Under the pieces are notes generated by a model. That model was not told the DNA's origin and searched no databases. It saw only the letters and a list, made by a program, of their open reading frames with translations. Shown piece after piece: positions 7,447 to 16,502 of a DNA stretch of 45,308 nucleotides. The position numbers were made by a program, and so were the translations under genes. The DNA comes from Myxococcales bacterium (GTDB lineage: Bacteria > Myxococcota_A > UBA9042 > UBA3505). Positions within the stretch are counted from its first letter, which is position 1. Every line of letters begins with the position of its first letter. The DNA lies in NCBI GenBank assembly GCA_002728755.1, contig PBVT01000090.1, positions 1-45,308 of the forward strand. The letters run 5' to 3'.

Positions 7447-9693
7447 GTGTCCTTTGGATCGATATCACCGAAGGGAACTAGTCGAAGTGCTGAAAATGCA
7501 CCGATGGCGGTCGTGCACCCACCATCGCCCGAAGAACGCCCTCTGATAGAAGAAGTCCAACGCCTCTTCGGCGTCATCTGGAAACGCAAATGGGTCGTAC
7601 TCCTTTTTATCGTAGCAAGCACAGTGGGCAGCTATCTGCACACACGAAAGCAGCCAAAGATCTATCGGGCAACAGCTACTCTTGTTATCGACCGGAGTTC
7701 TCCGAATGTTCTAGCTGGTATCAAAGAAGTCGTGGAGCTCGGTTCCACCGGTTTTCTGGGGCTTCGACAGTACTTCAAGACCCAATACCGAATCATTACC
7801 AGCGAAAAGCTCGCGAAGCGTGTTGTAAGCAGACTTGGTCTGGACCGAAACCATCATTTCCTAGGCATCAAAGAATCCATGTCAAAGGAGGAGATCGACG
7901 CTCGTATTGAGAATTCCGATCCTGCACGAATTCTTCAACAGAAGATCCAGGCAGAGCCTCTCGAAGAATCCTTTATCGTCTATGTCCATGTTCGGGATAC
8001 GAAACCGGCCTTCGCCGCAACCTTGGCTACAGAGGTCGCTAATACCTATCGCGATGAAAACCTGGCATTCCGTCGAAAAGCAATCAACCTGGCCCAGGAC
8101 GACTTAGAAAAGCTGGGGCAACATCTTCAGGAAGAAAAGGAAGCCAGCGCGAAAGCTCTTCTTGAATACGAACGGCAAAACCAGGTGGGTACGCTCTCAA
8201 AGCGAATCAAAGATACCGACATCCGGCGCGAAAATATTACAGCAGAGATTACGAAGCATGAGGTTCTTCTCATCGAGCTGAAGGCACGTCTTAGCCAGAA
8301 GAGGCGGTACGAGCGTAGCACGGACCCATACTCCATCGCGGATGGGGAGATTCTAGAGTCGTCTCTATTCCAGGATCTCATCGCCAAAGCCATCGAAGCA
8401 GATAGTCAGCATGATGAGACAAGGTACCTGGACTCGCATCCTCGCCTGAAGCAGATGGATAATCTACGAACCAAATATGAGCAGCGAGCAATTCGCGTGG
8501 CACGAAATAAGATTAAAGCCGTTCGTCACCAGGTGAAAGAGGAGAAGCAGATTATCAAGAATCTGCAAAAGAACCTTACTGACGTTCGTCAGGAGGAGCT
8601 AGAGCTCTCCGCGCAGGAATTGGAATACAGCTGGCTTAAACAACGCGCTCTAGAAGCGAAGGGTGTTTATGACCAGGTTTCTAAGCGCCTTCTAGAAACT
8701 CGGATTAGTAAACAGGTGGAGACCAATAACGTCTGGGTCTTGGATGAAGCCAAAGCACCGTCACGCCCAATCAGCCCAAGAATGCGACTCAACCTATTCA
8801 TGGGTCTTCTATTCGGCCTTATTGGTGGAATTGCGATTGCATTCCTGCTGGAGCTAGCCGACAAGAGCGTCAAAACCGATCATGACCTGGAATCGCTGGC
8901 CCAGGCTCCGGTACTCGGTATTGTTCCAATGGTTCTACATACAGGTGGGCCGGAAGAAGAGATCGACGAAAGCGATAGTGAAGAGGATCCAGCGCTATTT
9001 GTATTCCACCATCCGAAAAGCCAGGCCTCCGAATTCTGTCGTTCGATTCGAACGAATCTCATGTTCATGTCTCCAGACGCGCCGCTAAAGAGTTTACTGA
9101 TTACCTCCGCCAACGCCCGAGAAGGTAAAACAACGGTTAGCGCAAGTATCGCAATTACGATGGCTACTAGTGGAAGTCGTGTCGTTTTAGTGGATACAGA
9201 TATGCGCCGTCCACGCCTACACAATGTCTTTGGAATTAAAGAAAGACATGGAATTTCTACCGCTTTGATCAATCCCAACTCTGTTCGAGAGTATTGCTAT
9301 AAAACAACAATTCCGAACCTCGATGTGATCCCCTGCGGTCCAATTCCTCCAAATCCTGCCGAATTATTACACACCCGCCGATTCCAGGAATTACTCGAAG
9401 AATTGAAGGGTACCTATGACTATGCTATTTTTGATTCGCCGCCTGTTTTGCCCGTTACGGATTCTCTGGTAATAGGTAAACATGTGGATGGAGTTCTAAT
9501 GGTTGTTCGAGCAGGAGTAACGTCAAAACGCGCCGTGTCCCAGTCCAAACACAGCATGGATAAGATTGGGGTTCGGTTATTTGGATGCGTCATGAACCAC
9601 GTTGATGCACACCAAAAAAATTACAGGTATTACTATCATTATTATGGTGGTAAGTATCAGGCTTCAGACACGACAGATGAATCGATAGCGTAG
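7447..9693 (+). CDS. Wzc-like polysaccharide co-polymerase and BY-type tyrosine kinase
   Basis: The 748-residue protein has a Wzz-type N-terminal domain with TM1 (about 49-64), a long periplasmic coiled coil (about 200-430), TM2 (about 448-468) and a cytoplasmic bacterial tyrosine kinase. The kinase has Walker A around R-E-G-K-T-T (558-563), Walker A' V-L-V-D-T-D-M-R-R-P (580-589), Walker B A-I-F-D-S-P-P (660-666), and a C-terminal cluster of seven Tyr between 726 and 737 for autophosphorylation. It controls chain length and drives Wzx/Wzy-type export with the OPX protein. The start is GTG 7447, with GGGG at 7437-7440; the first ATG at 7504 lacks a ribosome site. No glycosyltransferase or polymerase gene is in the window, so the synthesis genes must lie elsewhere. 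Confidence 0.93.
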   Translation: MSFGSISPKGTSRSAENAPMAVVHPPSPEERPLIEEVQRLFGVIWKRKWVVLLFIVASTVGSYLHTRKQPKIYRATATLVIDRSSPNVLAGIKEVVELGSTGFLGLRQYFKTQYRIITSEKLAKRVVSRLGLDRNHHFLGIKESMSKEEIDARIENSDPARILQQKIQAEPLEESFIVYVHVRDTKPAFAATLATEVANTYRDENLAFRRKAINLAQDDLEKLGQHLQEEKEASAKALLEYERQNQVGTLSKRIKDTDIRRENITAEITKHEVLLIELKARLSQKRRYERSTDPYSIADGEILESSLFQDLIAKAIEADSQHDETRYLDSHPRLKQMDNLRTKYEQRAIRVARNKIKAVRHQVKEEKQIIKNLQKNLTDVRQEELELSAQELEYSWLKQRALEAKGVYDQVSKRLLETRISKQVETNNVWVLDEAKAPSRPISPRMRLNLFMGLLFGLIGGIAIAFLLELADKSVKTDHDLESLAQAPVLGIVPMVLHTGGPEEEIDESDSEEDPALFVFHHPKSQASEFCRSIRTNLMFMSPDAPLKSLLITSANAREGKTTVSASIAITMATSGSRVVLVDTDMRRPRLHNVFGIKERHGISTALINPNSVREYCYKTTIPNLDVIPCGPIPPNPAELLHTRRFQELLEELKGTYDYAIFDSPPVLPVTDSLVIGKHVDGVLMVVRAGVTSKRAVSQSKHSMDKIGVRLFGCVMNHVDAHQKNYRYYYHYYGGKYQASDTTDESIA

Positions 9694-9715
9694 ATACGGA
9701 AGGGCAGGCAAAGGA

Positions 9716-11524
9716 ATGGGTAAAGTCATAGGGATTGACCTGGGAACTACAAACTCCTGTGTCTCCGTTGTTGAAGCGGGCAACCCGCTAGTCATGCCGA
9801 ATTCAGAAGGATCGCGTATTACGCCGTCGGTAGTGGCATTCTCTGAAGATGGACAACGGCTGGTTGGTCATGTTGCAAAACGTCAGGCTGTAACAAATCC
9901 TGAGTCCACAATCTTTGGGATTAAACGACTTATGGGCCGGAAATCCGAGATGCCCGAAGTCCAGAAACTGAATCGTATCGCGCCATATCATATTGAAGCC
10001 CAGGATAACGGAGATGCGGCCGTCGTTATTAACGACCGTAATTATTCTCCGCCCGAGATCACTGCCGTCATTATGCAAGAGATCCGTAGTGTGGCGGAAG
10101 GATATCTCGGAGAAGCCGTCACGCAGGCCGTTGTAACGGTCCCTGCTTACTTTGACGATACGCAGCGCCAAGCAACGCGTGACGCTGGCCGTATCGCAGG
10201 TTTGGAAGTACTTCGTATCATCAACGAACCTACGGCTGCTGCGCTCGCCTACGGTCTAAACCGTGGTGCTAAGGGGCGGGTTGCCGTATATGACTTTGGT
10301 GGAGGCACGTTCGATATCTCGATTCTCGAGGTCGGGGATGGTGTATTCCAGGTAAAGGCGACGCACGGTGATACATTCCTCGGTGGGCGTGACCTGGACA
10401 ACCGAATTGCAGATCGTTTGCTACGAGAATTCCAAGACATGCACGGTGTCGATCTACGGGAAGACCCCGTCGCAATGCAGCGAATTATCGAAGCCGCAGA
10501 GGTCGCAAAGATCGAATTGAGTTCATCACAGGAAACGGAAATCAATCTTCCGTTCATCTATTCCAGTGATGAAGGCCCCAAACACCTTCAGTTTTTGCTT
10601 ACACGCGATGAGATGGAGAGCCTGGTGGAAGATCTCATCGACAAGACTGTCTGGCATTGTGAAGAAGCTCTGAACCTGGCGGAGATGAAAAACTCCGAGT
10701 TGGATGAGGTCATTCTGGTTGGTGGTATGACCAAGATGCCCATGATTCAGCGAAAGGTATCGTCTTTCTTTAACGCCGAACCACATCGAGATGTAAATCC
10801 GGATGAAGCGGTAGCGATCGGCGCGGCAATCCAGGGTGCCATTCTTACCGGTGAGATTCAGGATGTACTTCTGTTGGACGTCATCCCGTTGAGCCTTGGT
10901 ATCGAGACCCGTGGAGCCGTCTTTACAAAACTTATTGAAAGAAATCGCACGATTCCAACTTCGTGCACCGAGGTCTTCACCACGGCCGAAGACTACCAGA
11001 CCATCGTTAACATCCATGTTCTTCAGGGTGAACGCCCAATGGCACAGGATAATAAGTCGTTGGCGAGGTTTGAGCTGGTCGGTCTTCCACCAGCCCGGCG
11101 AGGTATTCCAAAGATCGAGGTGACCTTCCAGGTCGATGTCAACGGTATCCTACACGTACACGCCAAGGATCTTGGTACCGGTAATGAACAGTCTGTTCGA
11201 GTTCGCCCCACCAGTGGTCTTACCGAGGCGAATATCCAGTCTGCTATCGAGGAATCCCAACAGTTCGACAGCGATGACTCGATGAAGAAAGAGCTGGCGG
11301 AAATAAAGAATCGGCTTGAAGGGCTCGTTTACACGACGGAAAAGTCCCTCACAGAGTTCGTGAATTATCTTACGGATGAAGAGCTCGAACAGATCACAAA
11401 AGATATGCAAGAAGCGCGGGCAGCATTGGATACCGATGCACAAGACCGGGTTCGTGCTGCAATGGCCCAACTCGAAAAATCCTCGTATCGCATTGCTGAA
11501 GTGATGTACCAGGGTGGGGAATAG
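9716..11524 (+). CDS. dnaK: Hsp70 chaperone DnaK
   Basis: The 602-residue protein has all Hsp70 nucleotide-binding motifs: G-I-D-L-G-T-T-N-S-C at the N-terminus, phosphate loop 2 D-F-G-G-G-T-F-D, the I-N-E-P-T-A-A-A-L-A-Y-G connector, and V-G-G-M-T-K-M-P. The hydrophobic interdomain linker D-V-L-L-L-D-V-I-P-L-S-L-G is intact, and a substrate-binding beta-domain and helical lid follow. It is about 35 residues shorter than E. coli DnaK and lacks the usual acidic E-E-V/D-type tail, so it may be a second DnaK paralogue. It starts 22 bases after the tyrosine-kinase gene and is followed by a DnaJ-like gene. No CIRCE element or grpE/hrcA is seen, so heat-shock control of this copy is not evident. 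Confidence 0.95.
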   Translation: MGKVIGIDLGTTNSCVSVVEAGNPLVMPNSEGSRITPSVVAFSEDGQRLVGHVAKRQAVTNPESTIFGIKRLMGRKSEMPEVQKLNRIAPYHIEAQDNGDAAVVINDRNYSPPEITAVIMQEIRSVAEGYLGEAVTQAVVTVPAYFDDTQRQATRDAGRIAGLEVLRIINEPTAAALAYGLNRGAKGRVAVYDFGGGTFDISILEVGDGVFQVKATHGDTFLGGRDLDNRIADRLLREFQDMHGVDLREDPVAMQRIIEAAEVAKIELSSSQETEINLPFIYSSDEGPKHLQFLLTRDEMESLVEDLIDKTVWHCEEALNLAEMKNSELDEVILVGGMTKMPMIQRKVSSFFNAEPHRDVNPDEAVAIGAAIQGAILTGEIQDVLLLDVIPLSLGIETRGAVFTKLIERNRTIPTSCTEVFTTAEDYQTIVNIHVLQGERPMAQDNKSLARFELVGLPPARRGIPKIEVTFQVDVNGILHVHAKDLGTGNEQSVRVRPTSGLTEANIQSAIEESQQFDSDDSMKKELAEIKNRLEGLVYTTEKSLTEFVNYLTDEELEQITKDMQEARAALDTDAQDRVRAAMAQLEKSSYRIAEVMYQGGE

Positions 11525-11538
11525 GTCCTTTGTGATCA

Positions 11539-12507
11539 ATGACTGCGTGGTTACACCGCGTACTTGGCGTGAATCAATCGGACTCCCGAGACATTAGCCG
11601 AGTTGCTTACGCTCGACTTCTAAAGAACTTCCATCCCGATCTGTGCCCCAACTCACCGGCAAATCAGGTTCGGTTGGAATTAATCCGTATTGCTTTTGCG
11701 GTCATGAGCGAGCCCGAGCTGATGCAAGAACATGCCCGGACAGGCAAAATCCCGAACAGTATAACGATGACCGACGAGCTTACCGCACGGCTGAAAAAGC
11801 CCGGACTCGGTCACCTCGCGCGTGGTTTTGTAAAGAATTTCCGGCGCGAAAACCAACGAAACGGTAAAGATATTGTTCAGATTATATACCTCGATTACGA
11901 AGAATTAATCGCAGGCTCCTCCAGGATCGTAGAGCTTGAGCGTGCCGAGCGTTGCAATGATTGCAGTGGCTCTGGCGCGACGAAGGAGCACCCTCCGTCC
12001 CAATGTCATCTCTGTGATGGCAGCGGAGTGCTGAGCTATCGAAATCTCCTTGCGGTCGGGCTGCCGTGTCCATTTTGCGACGGAAACGGTGCGATTATCA
12101 TCTTTGCCTGTCAGAGCTGTGATGGGACCGGCAGCAAAGACGAACGAGTGCCATGCCGACTCTCCTTTCCTGCTGGAGTGGACGAAGGACATCGTATCGT
12201 TATGAAAGGAGAGGGAGAACGTGGCGTGCAAGGCGGACGCCATGGCGATAGGGTTTTCCTTGTTCGGATGCGGCCGGAGGAAGGGGTCGAGCGTCACGGT
12301 AAAGATGTTGAGTTTCGTGTACAGGTCGCCGCAAACGCAACGTCGGTGACCGTACCGTGGCCCGAAGCAGGTCCCCTTCGATTTGAGCTTCCCGATGGGG
12401 ACGAGACAATGCTATTTATTGCACAAGGCCTGGGCTTTCCTACGTCAGATGCTGACGACCGCGGAGATGTTCGGGTTCATGTCACTCGAGCCAAGGACCA
12501 GCCGTGA
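11539..12507 (+). CDS. Atypical DnaJ-like co-chaperone without a G/F linker
   Basis: The 322-residue protein has a divergent N-terminal J domain with the HPD motif at 32-34 and four CxxCxGxG zinc-binding repeats at C139, C156, C177 and C191, as in type I DnaJ. These are followed by one C-terminal substrate-binding region (F-P-A-G-V-D-E-G-H-R-I and G-D-R-V-F-L-V). Between J domain and zinc finger there is a charged region and not the Gly/Phe-rich linker, and the whole is about 55 residues shorter than E. coli DnaJ. It should stimulate the ATPase of the DnaK encoded 14 bases upstream. Its stop overlaps the thiL start (GTGA). The start ATG 11539 has a weak ribosome site. Confidence 0.85.
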   Translation: MTAWLHRVLGVNQSDSRDISRVAYARLLKNFHPDLCPNSPANQVRLELIRIAFAVMSEPELMQEHARTGKIPNSITMTDELTARLKKPGLGHLARGFVKNFRRENQRNGKDIVQIIYLDYEELIAGSSRIVELERAERCNDCSGSGATKEHPPSQCHLCDGSGVLSYRNLLAVGLPCPFCDGNGAIIIFACQSCDGTGSKDERVPCRLSFPAGVDEGHRIVMKGEGERGVQGGRHGDRVFLVRMRPEEGVERHGKDVEFRVQVAANATSVTVPWPEAGPLRFELPDGDETMLFIAQGLGFPTSDADDRGDVRVHVTRAKDQP

Positions 12508-13505
12508 AGTGGAGTTCTGGAAAAAACACAGTCGGAGAAGTTGGTGAAGATCAGCTACTAAGCCTGATCTCAACCCATGCCCAGACACATAGCGAACTGG
12601 CGATCCCCATCGGGGATGATGCCGCGTGTCTCACCGTAGGCGACAGTTCCCTGGTGGTTACTGTCGATGCGCAGTTGGAAGGGCAGCACTTTCATCGAGA
12701 ATGGCTAAGTCCCAGACAACTCGGCTACCGCGCCTTTCGCGTCTCTGCCTCCGATGTTTCGGCGATGGGCTGTCTCCCCAAATGGGCTTTGATGTCACTT
12801 CAGATTCCACCCGATCTGAATGTCCAATCCTTTGAAGAGATTATGGCTGGATTCCAGCAAGCCTGTGCAGACGCATCGACCGTCCTGGTAGGAGGAAATC
12901 TCGCCAAGACCAATCAGATCGGTTTGCATATTACAGTTATCGGACAATCCACCTCCTCGCCGCTAAGCCGTGCGGATGCGTCGGATGGAGACTATTTATG
13001 GGTAACGGGTTCTCTTGGAAGCGCAGCTGCAGGCCGACTTCTGTTGGAGCTGCCGAAGCTACCGGATAATAGCCTGCCGTTAATTGAGAAATGGCAATGC
13101 CCCCCAGCGCGGTGGGATCTATGCGGCCGACTCTGTAGCGAAGGGATTGCCACGGCCGCAATGGACATCAGTGATGGGCTCTATACAGACGCATCGCGTA
13201 TGGCACGTGCTTCCAGCCTGTCGATAGAGATTGATCTGGACCACCTCCCGATTCATCCTCTGACACCGCGGGCCGCAGACTATTTGAAAACCACTCTATA
13301 TGAGCTCGTCGTTCGCGGTGGAGAAGACTACGAAGTACTCTTTGCTGGTCCCGAAACGCTCCCAGACTGGGCCATGGCGACAGGAGTTCGAAGAATTGGA
13401 CGTTTCAAGCCTGGTGATGGGCTTGTGACTCTGAAATATCGAGGGAGTGAATTCCGTTCGGGAGACATTCCCACCGGTTGGGATCCCTTCGAGGGTACCC
13501 CATAG
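12504..13505 (+). CDS. thiL: Thiamine-monophosphate kinase
   Basis: The 333-residue protein has the ThiL motif order of the PurM/ThiL fold: G-D-D-A-A near residue 40, V-D-A-Q-L-E-G-Q-H-F, S-D-V-S-A-M-G, V-G-G-N-L-A-K, M-D-I-S-D-G-L and R-G-G-E-D-Y-E-V-L-F. ThiL phosphorylates thiamine monophosphate to thiamine diphosphate with ATP. G-G-N replaces the G-G-D of E. coli, which as I recall is also seen in Aquifex ThiL. The start is GTG 12504, overlapping the stop of the DnaJ-like gene. The gene ends 5 bases from the end of the convergent rapZ gene. Confidence 0.95.
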   Translation: MKWSSGKNTVGEVGEDQLLSLISTHAQTHSELAIPIGDDAACLTVGDSSLVVTVDAQLEGQHFHREWLSPRQLGYRAFRVSASDVSAMGCLPKWALMSLQIPPDLNVQSFEEIMAGFQQACADASTVLVGGNLAKTNQIGLHITVIGQSTSSPLSRADASDGDYLWVTGSLGSAAAGRLLLELPKLPDNSLPLIEKWQCPPARWDLCGRLCSEGIATAAMDISDGLYTDASRMARASSLSIEIDLDHLPIHPLTPRAADYLKTTLYELVVRGGEDYEVLFAGPETLPDWAMATGVRRIGRFKPGDGLVTLKYRGSEFRSGDIPTGWDPFEGTP

Positions 13506-13510
13506 TTCAG

Positions 13511-14401
13511 CTACTCTTCGGACTTGTCGCGGTGTGAAATATGAGTCGAGTGGCCATCGCCTACAAGACTGGAATGTAGGTGTTCCGATATATATACGGA
13601 GCGGTGCTGTCCACCTGTACAACCTATGCCGACCGACAGGTTCTGTTTGCCGGCCTTTCTCGACAGACGCAGAACTCGACGTAGGAACGTCGTAATAAAT
13701 CCCAGATAACGTTCGACTTCCGGCTGCTCCTCCATGAAGCGCTGAATCTTCGGATGACAGCCGCTGTAGGGGCGTAGTTTTTCATCCCAGTATGGGTTGG
13801 GAAGAAACCGAACATCAAAGACATGATCCACATCGGACGGTATGCCATGGCGGAACCCAAACGATTTAATGCGCACCGTATAGTTGCGCTCGTTTTCGGT
13901 AGCAACGAGAGATTGTACCGCCCCCTTCAAGTCATGGGGGCTCATACCGCTGGTATCCAGCCTATCCGTTGCACGAGAGCGGACATCGTCCAGTAGGTCT
14001 CGCTCGACCGCAACCGCGTTGAAGAGGTCATCTCCTAGGGGATGGCTTCGACCCGTCATCTGATAGCGTTTTGCCAGGACCTTATCTTGTGCATCGAGCC
14101 AGATAATCCGAAGTGGCCAACGATCACCAAGTCCATCCAGTACCGACGCAACATTCTCAAGAAATGGCCCAGATCTGGCGTCCACGCCGATAGCCACATC
14201 TTCGACTTCGTCATTACCGTCGCATAGAGAAAGGACCGACTCGATCAGAATAGCCGGTACATTATCCATGCAATAGAAGCCTAGATCCTCGAGAGAACGT
14301 AAGGCTGTACTCTTTCCTGAGCCCGAGGCACCAGAGATAACAACCAACTGGCGTACACCGCTAGCTTTCGGAAGCACAGCCAATACAACCCCCGTTCTCA
14401 A
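13511..14401 (-). CDS. rapZ: RNase adapter / nucleotide-binding protein RapZ
   Basis: The protein of up to 296 residues has Walker A G-A-S-G-S-G-K-S-T (24-32), D-N-V-P after it, G-V-D-A-R-S, the F-G-F-R-H-G-I-P motif, F-D-V-R-F-L-P-N-P-Y, and the C-terminal I-G-C-T-G-G-Q-H-R-S-V. RapZ/YvcJ proteins bind nucleotides; in E. coli RapZ also senses glucosamine-6-phosphate and steers small-RNA decay. No ATG lies near the 5' end: TTG 14401 is the outermost choice, while TTG 14383 has GGGGG five bases upstream and fits the family N-terminus better. It follows rpoN and hpf on the same strand, the classic rpoN-cluster order, without ptsN. Confidence 0.93.
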   Translation of the reverse strand: MRTGVVLAVLPKASGVRQLVVISGASGSGKSTALRSLEDLGFYCMDNVPAILIESVLSLCDGNDEVEDVAIGVDARSGPFLENVASVLDGLGDRWPLRIIWLDAQDKVLAKRYQMTGRSHPLGDDLFNAVAVERDLLDDVRSRATDRLDTSGMSPHDLKGAVQSLVATENERNYTVRIKSFGFRHGIPSDVDHVFDVRFLPNPYWDEKLRPYSGCHPKIQRFMEEQPEVERYLGFITTFLRRVLRLSRKAGKQNLSVGIGCTGGQHRSVYISEHLHSSLVGDGHSTHISHRDKSEE

Positions 14402-14434
14402 TCACCACGAGCTCTACGGATGTTTGAACCCGGG

Positions 14435-14746
14435 TCAATCCTCAACCGGAAGACCCACACGACGTTCTCGCCGCCGCTCCCGCGTTCGGCGTATCTGTCG
14501 CTCAAATTTATCAATCGCCAAATCGGTCGCTGCGTATGCGTCACTGCTTCGTTCTACGACCTTTATCGCGTGACCATGCAAAGTAGCCCGGAACTCCACT
14601 TCGAGTTCCAGTTTTTCCTGGTTATAGATCACCTGTACATCCAGAATCTTATCGGCCATTCGATGAATGCGGCGTAATTTCTTTTCCGCATATTCACGCA
14701 AAGGAACCGAAGGATTCATATGTCTGAAGACCACCTGTACCTGCAT
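14435..14746 (-). CDS. hpf: Ribosome hibernation-promoting factor, short form
   Basis: The 103-residue protein is a short HPF/RaiA homologue with the beta-alpha-beta-beta-beta-alpha pattern: V-Q-V-V-F-R-H-M-N-P-S at the start, a Lys/Arg-rich helix (L-R-E-Y-A-E-K-K-L), and the conserved D-A-Y-A-A-T-D-L-A-I-D-K near residue 75, ending in an Arg-rich tail. It binds the 30S decoding centre and promotes dormancy; the long-form dimerisation domain is absent. I choose ATG 14746 because AAGG lies 8 bases upstream (14758-14755); ATG 14752 and GTG 14755 are further upstream but too close to that site. The gene lies between rpoN and rapZ. Confidence 0.92.
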   Translation of the reverse strand: MQVQVVFRHMNPSVPLREYAEKKLRRIHRMADKILDVQVIYNQEKLELEVEFRATLHGHAIKVVERSSDAYAATDLAIDKFERQIRRTRERRRERRVGLPVED

Positions 14747-14827
14747 ACCCATCACCTTACCCGCACGCTTCGGTGCTTGAATTATTCGAGATGTCCATTA
14801 ACTGTATCTGATTTTTTCACAAATCGC

Positions 14828-16378
14828 CTAGACAAGTTTTTTTCGCTCGGATGAGGATCCAATCCCCATTTGCTCACGATACTTCGCAACGGTCCTCCGC
14901 GCAATTCGAATACCTTCCGATGATTTCAACAGGTTCGAAATGCCCTGATCGGATAACGGTCGTCGCCCATCTTCTTCCTGAATGAACCGCAAGATCTTCT
15001 TCTTCACCGCCTCACTCGCAAGATCTCCACTTCCAGCCCGCTCGATTCTGCTGTTGAAGAAATACTTCATCGGGAAAATACCCTGTGGCGTATGCATATA
15101 TTTGTTACTCGTCACACGACTAACCGTAGACTCGTGCATTCCTATATCCGTTGCCACATCACGAAGAACAAGTGGCCGTAGAAATTCCGACCCCTTTTCC
15201 AGGAATTCTCGTTGGAACTGAACGATCGATTCAGAGACCTTTCGGATGGTCTGTTGTCGTTGTTCAATACTCTTAATGAACCAGACGGCTGCGCCAAGAC
15301 GCTTCTTAATGAATTCTCGGGCATTCTCGTTCTGGCCCTTTAGGCCCTTTCGGTAATGTTGGCTTACACGCAGACGAGTCATTCCATCGTCATTAAGAAT
15401 GACCACATATTCGTCATCAATCTTATGTACCTGCACATCCGGTACAATATAGGGATTGTGCTCGCCTCCAAAGCCCCGCCCTGGTTTCGGCTCCAGATTT
15501 CCCATCAGTTCGACCAGGCGTCCAAGCTCTTCTGTGGATATTCCTAGAGCACGGGCGACCTGTTTCACACGTCGTCGCTCAAGATCCTCCAGATGCACAT
15601 CGATCAATCTCTTAAGCTGCGCCTCTTCTGGGTAATAATGCTCTGCCTGGACGAGAAGACATTCACGTAAATCACGCGCACCAACCCCCACGGGATCGAG
15701 TCGCTGAATCTGCCCTAATACTTCCTCGACATATTCATTTGGAGCACCCAAATCCTGAGCCACAGCCTCTACCAGATCATCACCGACCTCATTCCGAAGA
15801 TAACCAGTATCGTCGATATTCCCTATTAGCTCCGTTGCGACCGCTACCTGTAACTCATCCAGGTCAGCCATGCGGATCTGCCAGATCAGATGGTCATGCA
15901 AAGAAATCGGGCTCGCTACGAAATTCTCAAACGATGGCGTTTCGTCTGCGTCACGCCGCACGACATGCCCACCATCACGAAAGGACTCGTAATGCTCAAC
16001 AAAGCGATCCCAGTTCAGATCGTTTGCGTCTTTATCCGGCTGTGGAGTCTCCGCAGTAGACTCCACTGCAGCACTCTCTGGAGAAGTCTGTGCTGTTTCG
16101 GGTGTTTCCGGCTGGTCCTGGCTAAAGGTCTGACGCTCTTCAATCTCATCCAGGGAGGGCTTCCTGTCCTCCACGCCTTGTAATAGTTGATCTGGAGCCG
16201 TTTGATGCTGACTTTCCAGATCTTCTTCTAAACAAGGATTCTCCGTAAGTTGCTCACGAATCTCCTGATCAATCTCCAGCCGACTCATCTGCAAAAGACG
16301 AATTGCCAATTGAAGCTGCTGTGTCATCACCAGCTTCTGTTGGAGCCTTAACTCTTGTCGCAAGAAAATATCGGACAT
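14828..16378 (-). CDS. rpoN: RNA polymerase sigma-54 factor
   Basis: The 516-residue protein has a Gln-rich, Leu-rich region I for activator contact (Q-Q-L-Q-L-A-I-R-L-L-Q-M), an acidic variable region II (about 50-150), the core-binding region, the helix-turn-helix (V-S-R-V-T-S-N-K-Y), and the diagnostic RpoN box A-R-R-T-V-A-K-Y-R-E (493-502) that reads the -24 element. It directs transcription from -24/-12 promoters with AAA+ activators; none of those activators is encoded in the window. A strong promoter candidate lies at 16474-16502. It is upstream of hpf and rapZ and probably transcribed with them. Confidence 0.97.
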   Translation of the reverse strand: MSDIFLRQELRLQQKLVMTQQLQLAIRLLQMSRLEIDQEIREQLTENPCLEEDLESQHQTAPDQLLQGVEDRKPSLDEIEERQTFSQDQPETPETAQTSPESAAVESTAETPQPDKDANDLNWDRFVEHYESFRDGGHVVRRDADETPSFENFVASPISLHDHLIWQIRMADLDELQVAVATELIGNIDDTGYLRNEVGDDLVEAVAQDLGAPNEYVEEVLGQIQRLDPVGVGARDLRECLLVQAEHYYPEEAQLKRLIDVHLEDLERRRVKQVARALGISTEELGRLVELMGNLEPKPGRGFGGEHNPYIVPDVQVHKIDDEYVVILNDDGMTRLRVSQHYRKGLKGQNENAREFIKKRLGAAVWFIKSIEQRQQTIRKVSESIVQFQREFLEKGSEFLRPLVLRDVATDIGMHESTVSRVTSNKYMHTPQGIFPMKYFFNSRIERAGSGDLASEAVKKKILRFIQEEDGRRPLSDQGISNLLKSSEGIRIARRTVAKYREQMGIGSSSERKKLV

Positions 16379-16473
16379 TTGGCGTATTCAGCTTCTCTCT
16401 GAACAATCATCAACAGGAAGCCCACTGCTCCCTACTCAAAAAGAGATTTGTAGACTCCGATCCTAGCTAAAAG

Positions 16474-16502
16474 ATTATAGGGGGTAGGCAAAACGGTGAC
16501 AA
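16474..16502 (-). promoter_or_regulatory. Sigma-70-type promoter of rpoN
   Basis: On the minus strand, TTGTCA (16502-16497, 5 of 6) and TATAAT (16479-16474, perfect) are separated by exactly 17 bases. Start of transcription would be near 16467, giving a leader of about 90 nt before the ATG at 16378. Confidence 0.65.
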
